This document shows, piece after piece, positions 1-9,031 of a DNA stretch of 64,000 nt. A program made the translations under genes and the position numbers. The number at the start of each line of letters is the position of its first letter. Position 1 is the stretch's first letter. Origin of the DNA: Palleronia abyssalis (lineage in GTDB: Bacteria; Pseudomonadota; Alphaproteobacteria; Rhodobacterales; Rhodobacteraceae); NCBI RefSeq assembly GCF_900302445.1, contig NZ_ONZF01000003.1, positions 62,001 to 126,000 on the forward strand. The letters run 5' to 3'. A model generated the notes under the pieces. It was given only the letters and a program-made list of their open reading frames with translations. It was not told the origin of the DNA and did not search any database.

Positions 1-555
1 CACGATGCCGGGGCGCTGCTGCGCGACGCGGGACTGGTGGACCGCGTGCAAGGCGGCCAAATGGAGGTCATCCTGCGCCCTACCGGCGCGCGCGGCACCT
101 ACGAGGGGCAGGCCCGCGTCCTGAACCCTCTGTTGCGCGATGCACCGGCGGTTGCTGAACTCCTCTCGGCAATTTCGGTGGTGGGACTTTTGGAACAGCT
201 TGGTACATCCGGCATCCCGTTCGAGGAGGTCAGCGCGGAGTTCCGCGTCGCGCCCCAGCGCATCACGCTCTACCGGTCCTCGGCGGTCGGAGCGTCGCTT
301 GGCCTCTCCATGGATGGCGTGTACGACACCGTGAACAAGCGAATGGACATGCAGGGCGTGGTGTCGCCGATCTATCTTCTCAATCGCATCGGCTCGATCT
401 TCACCCGGCGGGGCGAGGGGCTGTTCGGCGTGAACTTTACCTTGCAAGGGCCGGTCTCGGAGCCGCAGGTCGGGGTGAACCCGCTGTCCATCCTGACCCC
501 GGGCATGTTCCGCGAGATCTTCCGACGCCCGCCCCCGGTGCGTCCGACCCAATGA
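1..555 (+). CDS. AsmA-like/DUF3971 protein, C-terminal part (5' end outside window)
   Basis: The reading frame is open from the first base, so this is the last 184 or so residues of a longer protein. The visible part is a beta-rich AsmA-like C-terminal domain: a regular run of short strands, a final amphipathic segment reading [17 protein letters not shown], and a proline-rich tail. Large proteins with this ending (AsmA/YhdP-like, DUF3971) sit in the inner membrane, reach into the periplasm and are linked to phospholipid transport to the outer membrane. Its stop codon overlaps an upstream ATG of queA, so the two are probably co-transcribed. The family call rests on the C-terminus alone; the N-terminal membrane anchor cannot be checked. 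Confidence 0.7.
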   Translation, partial: HDAGALLRDAGLVDRVQGGQMEVILRPTGARGTYEGQARVLNPLLRDAPAVAELLSAISVVGLLEQLGTSGIPFEEVSAEFRVAPQRITLYRSSAVGASLGLSMDGVYDTVNKRMDMQGVVSPIYLLNRIGSIFTRRGEGLFGVNFTLQGPVSEPQVGVNPLSILTPGMFREIFRRPPPVRPTQ

Positions 556-563
556 GACAGCCC

Positions 564-1619
564 ATGCGCCTTTCCGATTTCGACTTCGACCTTCCCGACG
601 ACCTTATCGCCGTCCGGCCCGCGCGGCCCAGATCCTCGGCCCGGATGCTGGTGGCGCAAGGTGCGCGGATCACCGACGCGCACGCCTATGACCTGCCCGA
701 CTGGCTTCGACCCGGCGACCGTCTGGTGTTGAACGACACCAAGGTCATCCCCGCCAGACTGACAGGCCGGCGCGTCCGTGACGGCGGCGAGGGCGCGAAG
801 ATCGAAGTGACGCTGCTGGAGCCACGCGCCGAGGGCACATGGACCGCGCTTCTCAAACCCCTGAAAAAGGTGCGCGACGGCGAGGTGGTTTGGTTCTCCG
901 AAGGCTTCTCGGCCACAGTCGAAGGGCGCGACAGTGGACAGGCCACCTTGCGCTTCAACCTCGACGGCGACGATTTCGACGCCGCCCTCGCCGCAGCCGG
1001 TGCGATGCCCCTGCCCCCCTACATCGCCGCCAAGCGCGCCGCCGATGTCGCCGATCGCGAGGATTACCAGACAGTCTGGGCCCGGCATCAGGGCGCGGTC
1101 GCCGCCCCGACGGCGTCGCTGCATTTCGACGAGGCGCTGCTTCAGGCGCTGGCCGACCGTGGTGTCGGTTTCACCCACGTCACCCTGCATGTCGGCGCGG
1201 GGACTTTCCTGCCGGTTAAGGTGGACGACATCCGCGACCACAAGATGCACGCCGAATGGGGCGAGGTCAGTCAACAAGCCGCCGCCGAGATCATGGAAAC
1301 GAAGCGCCGGGGCGGTCGGGTGATCCCCGTGGGCACCACGGCCCTGCGCCTGATCGAAACGGCCGCCACCGACCACGGGGTGATCGCCCCGTGGCACGGC
1401 AACACCGACATCTTCATCACGCCGGGTTTTTCGTTCCGGATCGCCGACGCGCTGATGACGAATTTCCACCTGCCGAAATCCACGTTGATGATGCTGGTTT
1501 CGGCCTTTCTGGGCGTCGACGAGATCCGCGCCGTCTATGACCACGCCATCGCGCAGTGCTATCGCTTCGTTTCCTACGGCGACGCCTCGCTTCTGATCCC
1601 AGAAGACCGCCCGGCATGA
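564..1619 (+). CDS. queA: S-adenosylmethionine:tRNA ribosyltransferase-isomerase QueA
   Basis: Transfers and isomerises the ribosyl group of S-adenosylmethionine onto 7-aminomethyl-7-deazaguanine at the tRNA wobble position, giving epoxyqueuosine. The 351-residue product matches the family's usual length and begins [16 protein letters not shown], the standard QueA N-terminus. Other family stretches are [22 protein letters not shown] and the ending [31 protein letters not shown] (quoted here only as landmarks near residues 285-315: [14 protein letters not shown]). An ATG 12 bases upstream, at 552, overlaps the preceding stop, but the 564 ATG gives the conserved N-terminus. The stop overlaps the ATG of the ion channel gene (ATGA). 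Confidence 0.96.
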   Translation: MRLSDFDFDLPDDLIAVRPARPRSSARMLVAQGARITDAHAYDLPDWLRPGDRLVLNDTKVIPARLTGRRVRDGGEGAKIEVTLLEPRAEGTWTALLKPLKKVRDGEVVWFSEGFSATVEGRDSGQATLRFNLDGDDFDAALAAAGAMPLPPYIAAKRAADVADREDYQTVWARHQGAVAAPTASLHFDEALLQALADRGVGFTHVTLHVGAGTFLPVKVDDIRDHKMHAEWGEVSQQAAAEIMETKRRGGRVIPVGTTALRLIETAATDHGVIAPWHGNTDIFITPGFSFRIADALMTNFHLPKSTLMMLVSAFLGVDEIRAVYDHAIAQCYRFVSYGDASLLIPEDRPA

Positions 1620-2371
1620 TCCGCGCGCTGTACGAGGGCGAGGATCGCAAGGCGCTGGCGTTCCGGGGCGCCCTGTTCGTCTTCGACCTGGCGACCATCG
1701 CGTATTTCCTGCTGACGGCCACGGCGACCATCGACTCGACGATCCTGGCGGTCGACCTTGCCATCAGTGTCTTCGTCGCCGCAGATCTGATCGCGCGGTT
1801 CTCGATCTCCGACCATCGCTGGAAGTTCTTTCTCTCGGTTACGACCTTGGCCGATATCGTGGTCATCGCGACACTGCTCGTCCCGCTGTTCGCCGGGTCG
1901 AACCTGGCTTTCCTGCGTGCCTTGCGCATCCTTCGGCTGTTGCGCGGCTTCCACCTGATGCGTCAACTGGACAATGTGTTCCAGGTCATCTCGGTCAATA
2001 CACGGGTTTCGGTCGCTGCCGCCAACCTTCTGGTGTTCATCTTTGTCGTCACGTCGATGGTCTGGGTCCTCGAACACGACAAGAACCCGGGCGTCGAAAC
2101 TTATGTCGATGCGCTTTACTTCACGATCACGACCCTGACGACGACGGGCTACGGCGACATCACCCTCACCGACCGTGCCGGGCGGATTCTCACGATCTTC
2201 ATCATGCTGTTCGGGATCGGGTTCTTCCTGAAGCTGATCCAGGCGCTGTATCGCCCCGACAAGGTCGAAATCGAGTGTTCCGAATGCGGGCTGAAACTGC
2301 ACGACCCTGACGCCAGCCACTGCAAGCACTGCGGAACGGTCATTAACATCCCGACGGAGGGTGAGACCTAG
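1616..2371 (+). CDS. Voltage-gated-type potassium channel with C-terminal zinc ribbon
   Basis: Inner-membrane ion channel of 251 residues. Six membrane segments can be followed: S1-S3 (about residues 15-95), an S4-like helix with arginines every third position ([14 protein letters not shown]), S5, then the pore loop with the filter TTTGYGD (G178-Y179-G180-D181) and S6. That filter is the potassium signature. After S6 comes a short cytoplasmic tail with two CxxC pairs (C221/C224 and C236/C239), a zinc-ribbon pattern where many bacterial channels have an RCK or cyclic-nucleotide domain. The start overlaps the queA stop. The transported ion follows from the filter; the gating signal is unknown. 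Confidence 0.9.
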   Translation: MIRALYEGEDRKALAFRGALFVFDLATIAYFLLTATATIDSTILAVDLAISVFVAADLIARFSISDHRWKFFLSVTTLADIVVIATLLVPLFAGSNLAFLRALRILRLLRGFHLMRQLDNVFQVISVNTRVSVAAANLLVFIFVVTSMVWVLEHDKNPGVETYVDALYFTITTLTTTGYGDITLTDRAGRILTIFIMLFGIGFFLKLIQALYRPDKVEIECSECGLKLHDPDASHCKHCGTVINIPTEGET

Positions 2372-2590
2372 GCGATTCTCAACCGATGCTTGCGCACGGA
2401 TATGCGTTATTCCGAAATGCGGTCCGCAAGTCCCCACAGAATCGGCAGAATCTCGCCGAACACGGCCGGTTTCCGCGCGCAAGTCCCGGGGTATCGGCAA
2501 AATCGTTGCGGGGCCGTGTGTCGCCCGGTAGGCACAGATCAAGCCGGGAAGCGGCAGCCGCTGGCGAAAAAACAGCACAAGGGGACGAAA

Positions 2591-3910
2591 TTGCTGACAG
2601 TTCGAAGGTCATTCGTAGGCGACGCTCTCGCGCGCGCCTTCCCGGAACGCCGGCTTTTCCTCCGCTCCGACACCGAAACGCGCTTCGTCCGCCTATCTCC
2701 TGCGACGCAATTCTTCGCCATATCGGGCTCTGCCCTTGTCGTCGGATGGACCATCCTTGCCTCTGCCGTGATCTTGATGGACTCCGTCGGCGCCGACGGC
2801 CTGCGTGACAACGCGGCGCGCGAGCAGGTGACCTATGAACAGCGCCTGAACGAGATGAGCACCAAGCGCGACACGGCGCTGGCCGAGGCCGGCGCGGCGC
2901 AGGAACGGTTCAACGCCGCGCTTCAGCAGATCAGCACCATGCAGTCCGAGCTTCTGGCATCGGAAACCCGGCGCGAGGAACTGACCCGCGGGATCGAGAT
3001 CGCGCAGGCCAACCTCAAGAAGGCGATCGCCGAACGGGACGCCGCGCAGACCGCACGCGACCAGTTCGCCGCCCGCCTCGACGGAGATGCCGGGGCGACC
3101 GCCGAACTGGCGCGCCTGGACGATTACCAGGCCACTATCGACTTCCTGGCGTCGGCCCTCGATTCCACCGCGACGCAGCGCGACTCGATGTCCGACCATG
3201 CGGACGAGGCCGAAGCCTTCGCCGAGGAGATGATCCTCGAAGCGCGCCTCCAGCAGGATCGCCACGACAAGATCTTCACCCAGCTCGAAGACGCGCTGTC
3301 CATCTCGGTCGCGCCGCTCGACAAGATGTTCCGCTCCGCCGGTCTCAACACCGACACGCTGCTGAACTCGGTGCGGCGCGGCTATTCGGGCCAAGGTGGC
3401 CCGTTGACCCCGATCAGCTTCTCGACCAAGGGCGAAGCGCCGGACGAGACCAGCGTGCGTGCCAACGGCATCATCGAGAAACTCGATCGCATGAACCTCT
3501 ATCGCCTGGCCGCGGCCAAGGCCCCCTTCGCGCTTCCGGTCGACGGAAGCTTCCGCTTCACGTCTGGCTTTGGCCCGCGCTGGGGACGGATGCATAACGG
3601 CACCGATTTCGCAGGCGCCCACGGCACGCCGATCGCAACCACCGCCGATGGCGTCGTAACCTTCGCAGGCCGCCAGTCCGGCTACGGCAACCTGGTCAAG
3701 ATCAAGCACGATTTCGGGATCGAGACGCGCTACGCTCACATGTCGGCAATCCACGTCAAGGTCGGTCAAAGGGTCTCGCGCGGGGACCGGATCGGTGATA
3801 TGGGCAATACCGGACGCTCGACGGGCACCCACCTTCACTACGAGGTCCGCGTGGGCGGCAAGCCCGTCAATCCGATGACCTACATCAAGGCAGCGCGCAA
3901 TGTTTTCTAA
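2591..3910 (+). CDS. M23-family peptidoglycan endopeptidase with coiled-coil stalk
   Basis: Membrane-anchored cell-wall peptidase of 439 residues. One membrane helix lies near residues 38-62, followed by a periplasmic coiled coil (about 70-190), a linker, and a C-terminal LytM/M23 domain (about 310-430). Zinc-binding motifs are HNGTDF (H335, D339) and THLHYE (H414/H416), so it looks catalytically competent. I place the start at a TTG because AAGGGGA lies just upstream and the sequence before it looks non-coding; ATG starts exist upstream at 2390 and 2402 but add an unlikely N-terminus. I recall a Rhodobacteraceae N-terminal domain family (DUF5930) for this arrangement, but could not check it. 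The 3' end overlaps the bactofilin gene. Confidence 0.88.
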   Translation: MLTVRRSFVGDALARAFPERRLFLRSDTETRFVRLSPATQFFAISGSALVVGWTILASAVILMDSVGADGLRDNAAREQVTYEQRLNEMSTKRDTALAEAGAAQERFNAALQQISTMQSELLASETRREELTRGIEIAQANLKKAIAERDAAQTARDQFAARLDGDAGATAELARLDDYQATIDFLASALDSTATQRDSMSDHADEAEAFAEEMILEARLQQDRHDKIFTQLEDALSISVAPLDKMFRSAGLNTDTLLNSVRRGYSGQGGPLTPISFSTKGEAPDETSVRANGIIEKLDRMNLYRLAAAKAPFALPVDGSFRFTSGFGPRWGRMHNGTDFAGAHGTPIATTADGVVTFAGRQSGYGNLVKIKHDFGIETRYAHMSAIHVKVGQRVSRGDRIGDMGNTGRSTGTHLHYEVRVGGKPVNPMTYIKAARNVF

Positions 3911-4451
3911 ATCCAAAATCAACGAGCCCGGGCCGAAACAGGGCGGTGAGGCCGTGAAACCCTCGAGCGAGACTTCCATGAACGCACCCAAGACCAACAC
4001 GTCCTCGACCGCGCCCAAGGCCAAGCCGCCGGCATCGATCCTGTCCTCGGATCTGACAGTGAAGGGCAACCTGAAGACCACCGGCGACATCCAGATCGAA
4101 GGCAACGTCGAAGGCGACATCCGTGCGCATCTGCTGACTGTCGGTGAAGGCGCCGTGGTCAAGGGCGAAGTGATGGCTGACGACGTCGTGGTCAACGGCC
4201 GCATCGTGGGCCGCGTCCGCGGTCTCAAGGTTCGCCTGACCTCCACCGCGCGGGTCGAGGGCGACATCATTCACAAGACGATCGCGATCGAATCCGGCGC
4301 CCATTTCGAAGGCTCCGTCGCCCGCCGCGACGATCCGCTGAACACCCAGGGCGGTGGCCAATCCCGCCAGCCCATGGGAAGCACCGGAACGTCCAGCCCC
4401 GCTCCGGCCGCGTCGAACGCGCCGGCGACCAGCGGCTCCTCCGAAAGCTGA
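3900..4451 (+). CDS. Bactofilin (polymer-forming cytoskeletal protein)
   Basis: A 183-residue bactofilin. The core (about residues 45-140) has the periodic hydrophobic pattern of the right-handed beta-helix, with family stretches such as GNLKTTGDIQIEGNVEGDI and VGRVRGLKVRLTSTARVEG. It is flanked by disordered tails rich in Pro, Ser and Ala. Bactofilins polymerise without nucleotide on the inner membrane and position cell-wall enzymes. The ATG lies inside the last codons of the M23 peptidase gene (11-base overlap), so the two are translationally coupled and probably work together, as in other bacteria where a bactofilin recruits an M23 enzyme. A clear terminator follows. Confidence 0.94.
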   Translation: MFSKSKINEPGPKQGGEAVKPSSETSMNAPKTNTSSTAPKAKPPASILSSDLTVKGNLKTTGDIQIEGNVEGDIRAHLLTVGEGAVVKGEVMADDVVVNGRIVGRVRGLKVRLTSTARVEGDIIHKTIAIESGAHFEGSVARRDDPLNTQGGGQSRQPMGSTGTSSPAPAASNAPATSGSSES

Positions 4452-4472
4452 AGCACAACGGTATGAGAGACC

Positions 4473-4507
4473 AACGGGCGTCCGGCAATGCCGCGACGCC
4501 CGTTTTT
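4473..4507 (+). terminator. Rho-independent terminator after the bactofilin gene
   Basis: Ten-base perfect stem (AACGGGCGTC at 4473-4482 with GACGCCCGTT at 4495-4504), 12-base loop, then a run of five T. It starts 21 bases after the bactofilin stop. Confidence 0.88.
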
Positions 4508-4759
4508 CGTTTGCAGGCTCCCGACTTGAGCCCGGATTCGAGAATCAGAATCGCAACCGCCGTTACTATGCCTGACAGCCACGGCCAATAAGGCACTTGA
4601 GGCCGTTGTCCTGGCAGAAACCAGCGGTCACCGGCCGTTCTAATCTAGGATTTGAACATCGCTCAGATCGTCTTCTCCGAAATCTCGAGCAGGAATACCT
4701 GTGGGGCCAGAACTCAATGCAATCTGGCCGACCCCGCCAGCGCCGCTATCTGGGTTTGG
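4508..4759 (+). other. Non-coding stretch between the bactofilin terminator and the glycosyltransferase
   Basis: Together with the terminator, about 300 bases separate the two genes. The sequence is less GC-rich than its surroundings. It must hold the glycosyltransferase promoter, but I see no convincing -35/-10 pair; TAATCT at 4641-4646 is the most -10-like hexamer. No RNA gene was recognised. Confidence 0.4.
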
Positions 4760-6022
4760 ATGACCGCCCCCATCCTCCTCTCTACCGTCGGGTCGCATGG
4801 CGACCTTTTTCCCGTCATCGCGGTTGCGCGTGCGTTGGAAGAACTTGGACAGCCGGCACGGCTTGCGCTCTCGCCAGAGGATGCCCTGATCGCTCGGGCC
4901 CATGGCCTCGATGCCTTCGACTTCGGCCCCTCGCAGACCGAACTTCTCGATCGGCTCGGGCTCGATCCGGACGGTCTGGCGCGACAGATATTTCGCAATC
5001 CCTCGCCGATCCTCACGCGCGGGACCTACCCAATGCTGGCCGACTTGGCACAACGCCTGATCCCCGAGGCACAAAAGGCCCGTGCCGTTTCGGCAACCCT
5101 TTTGGCCATGGCCGCCCCCTTGGCGGCCGAGGTTACCCGAACGCCTTTCATCCCCCTTTTGCTGCAACCGATGCTGCTGCGGTCAGCCTTGGACCCGCCG
5201 CGCATTCCCGGTTTCAGCCCCCCGATGGCGGCAAAGCCCCGATCGCAAGCTACGCGCACCTGGAACCGCGCCTGGCTTCGGGTCATCGACGCAGAGTTTT
5301 CGCGGCGCCACGCCCGGGATCAATCCCGCACCCGTCGTGACCTTGGCCTTCCCCCGACACGAGCGGTCCCCCTCTTTGGTCATGCGGCGGAACCGATTGC
5401 GCAACTGGGCCTGTGGGATCCCGCCTTCTCCAAGGCACCGCCTGATCGCCCCGTCACGCTTACCGGCTTCCCGAAGCCACCCGGCACTCCTTTGCCGCAG
5501 GACCTTCTCAATTTTCTCAACGCCGGGCCTGCGCCATTTGTGGTCAGCCTGGGAAGCGTGTCGCACAATCTTGGCGGCCCGGCCTTCTACAGCGATTGCT
5601 GCGCGCTCGCCCGAAGCGCCGGTCTGCGGGCCGTCTTCCTTGCGGGTCCCTCTGCCACGCCGAACGCTCCCGACCTCTTCACCCTTCCGGCGGCATCCCA
5701 CGATGCGCTGTTCCCCCGCGCAGCAGCCGTTCTGCATCACGGCGGGATCGGCACAACGGGGGCTGCATGCCGCGCCGGCATCCCGCAACTCATCATGCCA
5801 CTCGGCGCCGACCAGCCCGATAACGTGGCGCGGGTAGAGCGCGCCGGCATCGGGCGCCGCATCCGCCGCCCTTCCGAGGCCGCCGCCGATCTCGCCGCAA
5901 TCCTCTCGCCGGAAACACGGGACCGAGCCCGCGACATCGCCGAAAGGCTTATTCCCGACGGCGCCGCGACAGCCGCCCGCGCGCTTCTCCAAGCCGTCGA
6001 GGGCGGCCATTCACCCTTGTAA
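4760..6022 (+). CDS. GT1-type glycosyltransferase (UGT/MGT-like)
   Basis: A 420-residue GT-B-fold glycosyltransferase of the family that includes macrolide, sterol and zeaxanthin glucosyltransferases. The N-terminus is the classic LLSTVGSHGDLFPVIAVARAL, and the C-terminal half carries the nucleotide-sugar-binding signature HHGGIGTTGAACRAG followed by PQLIMPLGADQ. The acceptor cannot be told from sequence; a glycolipid or small hydrophobic molecule is typical. I chose the ATG at 4760 because it gives the conserved start; an in-frame ATG at 4652 would add 36 residues unlike the family. The gene stands alone and converges on the peptide-transport operon. Confidence 0.88.
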   Translation: MTAPILLSTVGSHGDLFPVIAVARALEELGQPARLALSPEDALIARAHGLDAFDFGPSQTELLDRLGLDPDGLARQIFRNPSPILTRGTYPMLADLAQRLIPEAQKARAVSATLLAMAAPLAAEVTRTPFIPLLLQPMLLRSALDPPRIPGFSPPMAAKPRSQATRTWNRAWLRVIDAEFSRRHARDQSRTRRDLGLPPTRAVPLFGHAAEPIAQLGLWDPAFSKAPPDRPVTLTGFPKPPGTPLPQDLLNFLNAGPAPFVVSLGSVSHNLGGPAFYSDCCALARSAGLRAVFLAGPSATPNAPDLFTLPAASHDALFPRAAAVLHHGGIGTTGAACRAGIPQLIMPLGADQPDNVARVERAGIGRRIRRPSEAAADLAAILSPETRDRARDIAERLIPDGAATAARALLQAVEGGHSPL

Positions 6023-6036
6023 AACACCCCGGAGGA

Positions 6037-6064
6037 GCCGCACAGCGGCGGGGGCAGCGCCCCC
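6037..6064. other. Pair of hairpins between convergent transcription units
   Basis: Two adjacent inverted repeats, GCCGC-ACA-GCGGC (6037-6049) and GGGGGC-AGC-GCCCCC (6050-6064), lie between the glycosyltransferase stop and the end of the peptide ABC operon. Read on the minus strand, a GTTTT run follows about 17 bases further on, so this may end the ABC operon. It is not a textbook terminator. Confidence 0.4.
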
Positions 6065-6128
6065 CGAGTCCCGACCGTCATTTCAAGACTTCGCTAAAGC
6101 GGCCCGAACAAGCCCCCAGCTTCCGCGA

Positions 6129-7094
6129 TCATTCTGCCAGGTGACAGGCCACGCGGGTCGATCCGATCCACCTCAACTCTGGCCGATCCACGCTGCATCG
6201 GTCGACCGCAATCGGGCAACGGGGGTGGAACGGACAGCCCGAGGGCGGATCGATCGGGTTCGGGATTTCGCCCTTGGGCGGGTCGATCTCGCGCCCGAAG
6301 GCATCCATCTTGGGCGCTGCCTCGAACAGCATTTGAGTATAGGGATGCTTGGGGTCTTCGAACAGGCGATCCCGCGGCGCCTCTTCGATCAGAGCACCCA
6401 GGTAGAGGACCCCAATCGTGTCGGCCATATGGCGCACCACCGTCAGGTCGTGGCTGATGAAAAGATAGCTCAGACCCAGATCCGCGCGCAAATCGGACAT
6501 GAGGTTCAGGACCTGGCTCTGTACGCTGACATCCAGCGCGGATGTCGGCTCGTCGCAAATGATCACTTTCGGCTCGCCGGCCAGCGCCCGCGCGATACAG
6601 ATACGCTGACGTTGCCCGCCCGAAAACTCGTGGGGGTACTTGCCGGCATCTACGGCGCTTAGACCCACCTTTTCCAGAAGCGCCTCGGCCAGACCGTCGG
6701 TCGCTTTTCCCTGCGCGACCGCAGGCTCGGCGACGATGTCGCGGACCTTCCAGCGCGGGTTGAGAGAGGCATAAGGGTCTTGGAAGATCATTTGCAGGTT
6801 CGCCCGCACCTCAACTCGGCGCTCGCCCTCGGGCTCGGTCGCCAGATCGACCCCCATGACCTCGACCGACCCCTGCGAGGGCGGCAGTAGCCCCACGACC
6901 ATCTTGCCGATCGTAGACTTGCCCGAGCCGCTTTCCCCGACCAAAGCATAGCAGGCGTTCTCCTCGATCTCAAACGAGACGTCGTCGACGGCCCGCAACC
7001 GTGCCTTTGGCAGCCGCTCGATGACCCGGTTCAACCAAGGCTTCGAGACATCGAAGACGCGGCTAAGGTTGCGGACCCTGACGATCGCGCTCAT
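6129..7094 (-). CDS. Peptide/nickel-type ABC transporter ATP-binding protein (DppF/OppF-like)
   Basis: Cytoplasmic ATPase of 321 residues, second of two in this importer. Visible motifs are Walker A GESGSGKST, signature FSGGQRQR, Walker B IICDEPTSALD, the switch histidine in LFISHDLTVVRH, and the C-terminal oligopeptide-transporter region (GCPFHPRCP, with cysteines that in relatives form part of a C-terminal motif). The start at 7094 overlaps the stop of the preceding ATPase gene (ATGA), giving MSAIVRVRNLSRVF. In-frame ATGs further upstream lie inside the other ATPase gene and are rejected. It is the last gene of the operon. Confidence 0.93.
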   Translation of the reverse strand: MSAIVRVRNLSRVFDVSKPWLNRVIERLPKARLRAVDDVSFEIEENACYALVGESGSGKSTIGKMVVGLLPPSQGSVEVMGVDLATEPEGERRVEVRANLQMIFQDPYASLNPRWKVRDIVAEPAVAQGKATDGLAEALLEKVGLSAVDAGKYPHEFSGGQRQRICIARALAGEPKVIICDEPTSALDVSVQSQVLNLMSDLRADLGLSYLFISHDLTVVRHMADTIGVLYLGALIEEAPRDRLFEDPKHPYTQMLFEAAPKMDAFGREIDPPKGEIPNPIDPPSGCPFHPRCPIAVDRCSVDRPELRWIGSTRVACHLAE

Positions 7095-8071
7095 GTCTCG
7101 GCCTTTTCGGTCAGGGGGAACCAGCAGGCGGCGCGGCCGCCATCCACGGACAGGTCTGGCCGGGGATCGTGGCGGCATTTCTCGCCCACCCGGTCGCAAC
7201 GCGGATGAAAGGGGCAGCCCGCCGGCAGGTTACCCAGCCGTGGCATCGATCCAGGAATTTGGCGCAGGCGTGCCTCTCCCCGGCTGGCATCGGGGGTCGA
7301 GGCCATGAGGCCGGCCGTATAAGGGTGGTGCGCGACCGTCACCACATCACGAACCGGGCCAAGCTCGGCCATGCGACCCGCATACATGACGGCCACGCGG
7401 TCGGCGGTCTCGGCAATGACCCCCATGTCGTGCGTGATCAGCATGACGGCCAACCCCTTCTCGCGGCACAGGCGCTTCAGCAGGGCCAGCACCTGGGCCT
7501 GCACGCTGACATCCAGCGCGGTCGTGGGTTCGTCCGCGATCACGACCTCGGGCTCGGCGCACAAGGCAAGCGCGATCACGACGCGCTGGCGCATCCCGCC
7601 CGAGAACTGGTGGGGATAGCTGTCGATCCGGTCCTCGACCGCTGGAATCCCTACGTCATCAAGGGCGGTCATCGCGCGACGTCGTGCCTCGGGCTCTGAA
7701 ACATCAAGATGCTGCAAGATTGTTTCTGTCAGCTGGTCACCGATGGTCAGAAGCGGGTTCAGCGAGGTCAGCGGGTCCTGGAAGATCATCCCCATGCGCT
7801 TGCCCCGGATCCGGCGGATTGCGTCGCCCTTCGTGGTGTGAATCGGCTCGCCCTTCAGCATCACCTGCCCGGCCGAGATTCGCGCGGGCGGGTCGAGAAG
7901 GCCGATCACCGCGTTTCCGGTCATCGACTTGCCTGCGCCGCTTTCGCCGACGACGCCCAGGATCTCTCCCGCCGCGATGTCGAAAGACACGTCGTCCACG
8001 GGGCGCAGAATACCCCGGCGGCCGGGGATCTCGACGGTCAGGCCCTGGACCGACAATACGGGGTCGGTCAT
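7091..8071 (-). CDS. Peptide/nickel-type ABC transporter ATP-binding protein (DppD/OppD-like)
   Basis: First ATPase of the importer, 326 residues. Walker A reads GESGAGKSM, with the methionine often seen in this subfamily; the signature is FSGGMRQRV, Walker B is VIADEPTTALD, and the C-terminal oligopeptide-transporter extension contains GCPFHPRCD. It starts at the ATG overlapping the permease stop (ATGA) and ends overlapping the next ATPase, so the subunits are translationally coupled. The pair drives the permeases encoded immediately upstream. Confidence 0.93.
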   Translation of the reverse strand: MTDPVLSVQGLTVEIPGRRGILRPVDDVSFDIAAGEILGVVGESGAGKSMTGNAVIGLLDPPARISAGQVMLKGEPIHTTKGDAIRRIRGKRMGMIFQDPLTSLNPLLTIGDQLTETILQHLDVSEPEARRRAMTALDDVGIPAVEDRIDSYPHQFSGGMRQRVVIALALCAEPEVVIADEPTTALDVSVQAQVLALLKRLCREKGLAVMLITHDMGVIAETADRVAVMYAGRMAELGPVRDVVTVAHHPYTAGLMASTPDASRGEARLRQIPGSMPRLGNLPAGCPFHPRCDRVGEKCRHDPRPDLSVDGGRAACWFPLTEKAET

Positions 8072-9030
8072 GCGCGCAACTTCGGGTTCAGGGCATCTCG
8101 CAACCAGTCCCCCAGCAGATTGATCGACAGCGCCAGCGCCAGCAGCGTGGCCGAGGGGAAGATCAGGATCCACCATTCGCCCGAGAACATGAACTCCTGC
8201 CCGATGCGGATCAGCGTGCCCAGCGATGGCTTGGTCGGCGGCGCCCCCACGCCCAGAAAGCTGAGCGTGGCCTCGGCGATGATGGCCAGCGCCAGCGAGA
8301 TCGTGGCGATCACCAGCACCGGGTTCAGCACGTTGGGCAGGATGTGGCGCAGCATGATCGCATTGCCGGACCGCCCGACCAGCCGCGCGGCCTGCACGTA
8401 TTCGCGGTTCTTCTCGACCAGCGTGGCGCCGCGCACGACGCGGGCGAACTGCACCCAATCCGACAGGCCGATGGCCAGGATCAGCACCCAGATCGCCACC
8501 TGGTCCCGGTATTCAGGGGGCGTGATCCCCTGGGCAATGCCGAAGATCAACATGGCCACCAGGATCGCCGGAAAGGTCAGTTGCACGTCCGCGATGCGCA
8601 TGATGATCGTCTCGACCCAGCCACCCACATAGGCCGCGATCAGCCCCAGCGTGACGCCGATGGTCATTGCCAGCAGCACCGCCGCAAAGCCCACGAACAG
8701 CGAGATCCGCATGCCGTATAGGATGGTCGAGAACACGTCCCGCCCCTGGTCGTCGCTGCCCATCACGAAGACGTCGCCAGTGAACTGGTTGGCTGTCCCA
8801 GGCGGCGTGAAGCCGTTCATCAGGTTCAGCGAGGCCGGGTTGAAAGGATCGTAGGGGGCGATCAGCGGTGCGAACACCGCACCGAGGACAAGCACGACGA
8901 CCACGAAGGCGGACACCATCGCGACGGGCGAGCGGGTGAAGGAGTATATGAAATCGCTCTCCCACGCGCGGCGCAGGCGGGACGGTCGCGCCTGCATTTC
9001 GGGCGGGCGGTGATCGGGTGTGTCGGTCAC
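8068..9030 (-). CDS. Peptide-type ABC transporter permease (DppC/OppC-like)
   Basis: Inner-membrane permease of 320 residues. It has the N-terminal OppC_N segment with one membrane helix (VAMVSAFVVVVLVLGAVFAP), then a BPD_transp_1 domain with about five helices. The EAA loop reads EYVQAARLVGRSGNAIMLRHI, the contact site for the ATPases. One base separates its start from the end of the DppB-like gene, and its stop overlaps the DppD-like start. Confidence 0.93.
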   Translation of the reverse strand: MTDTPDHRPPEMQARPSRLRRAWESDFIYSFTRSPVAMVSAFVVVVLVLGAVFAPLIAPYDPFNPASLNLMNGFTPPGTANQFTGDVFVMGSDDQGRDVFSTILYGMRISLFVGFAAVLLAMTIGVTLGLIAAYVGGWVETIIMRIADVQLTFPAILVAMLIFGIAQGITPPEYRDQVAIWVLILAIGLSDWVQFARVVRGATLVEKNREYVQAARLVGRSGNAIMLRHILPNVLNPVLVIATISLALAIIAEATLSFLGVGAPPTKPSLGTLIRIGQEFMFSGEWWILIFPSATLLALALSINLLGDWLRDALNPKLRA

Positions 9031-9031
9031 G

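Noticed and set aside
372-1544. Open frame of 390 codons antisense to queA
   Set aside because: Composition-driven shadow of queA.
2693-4270. Open frame of 525 codons antisense to the M23 peptidase and bactofilin genes
   Set aside because: It covers two well-supported genes and has no family signal.
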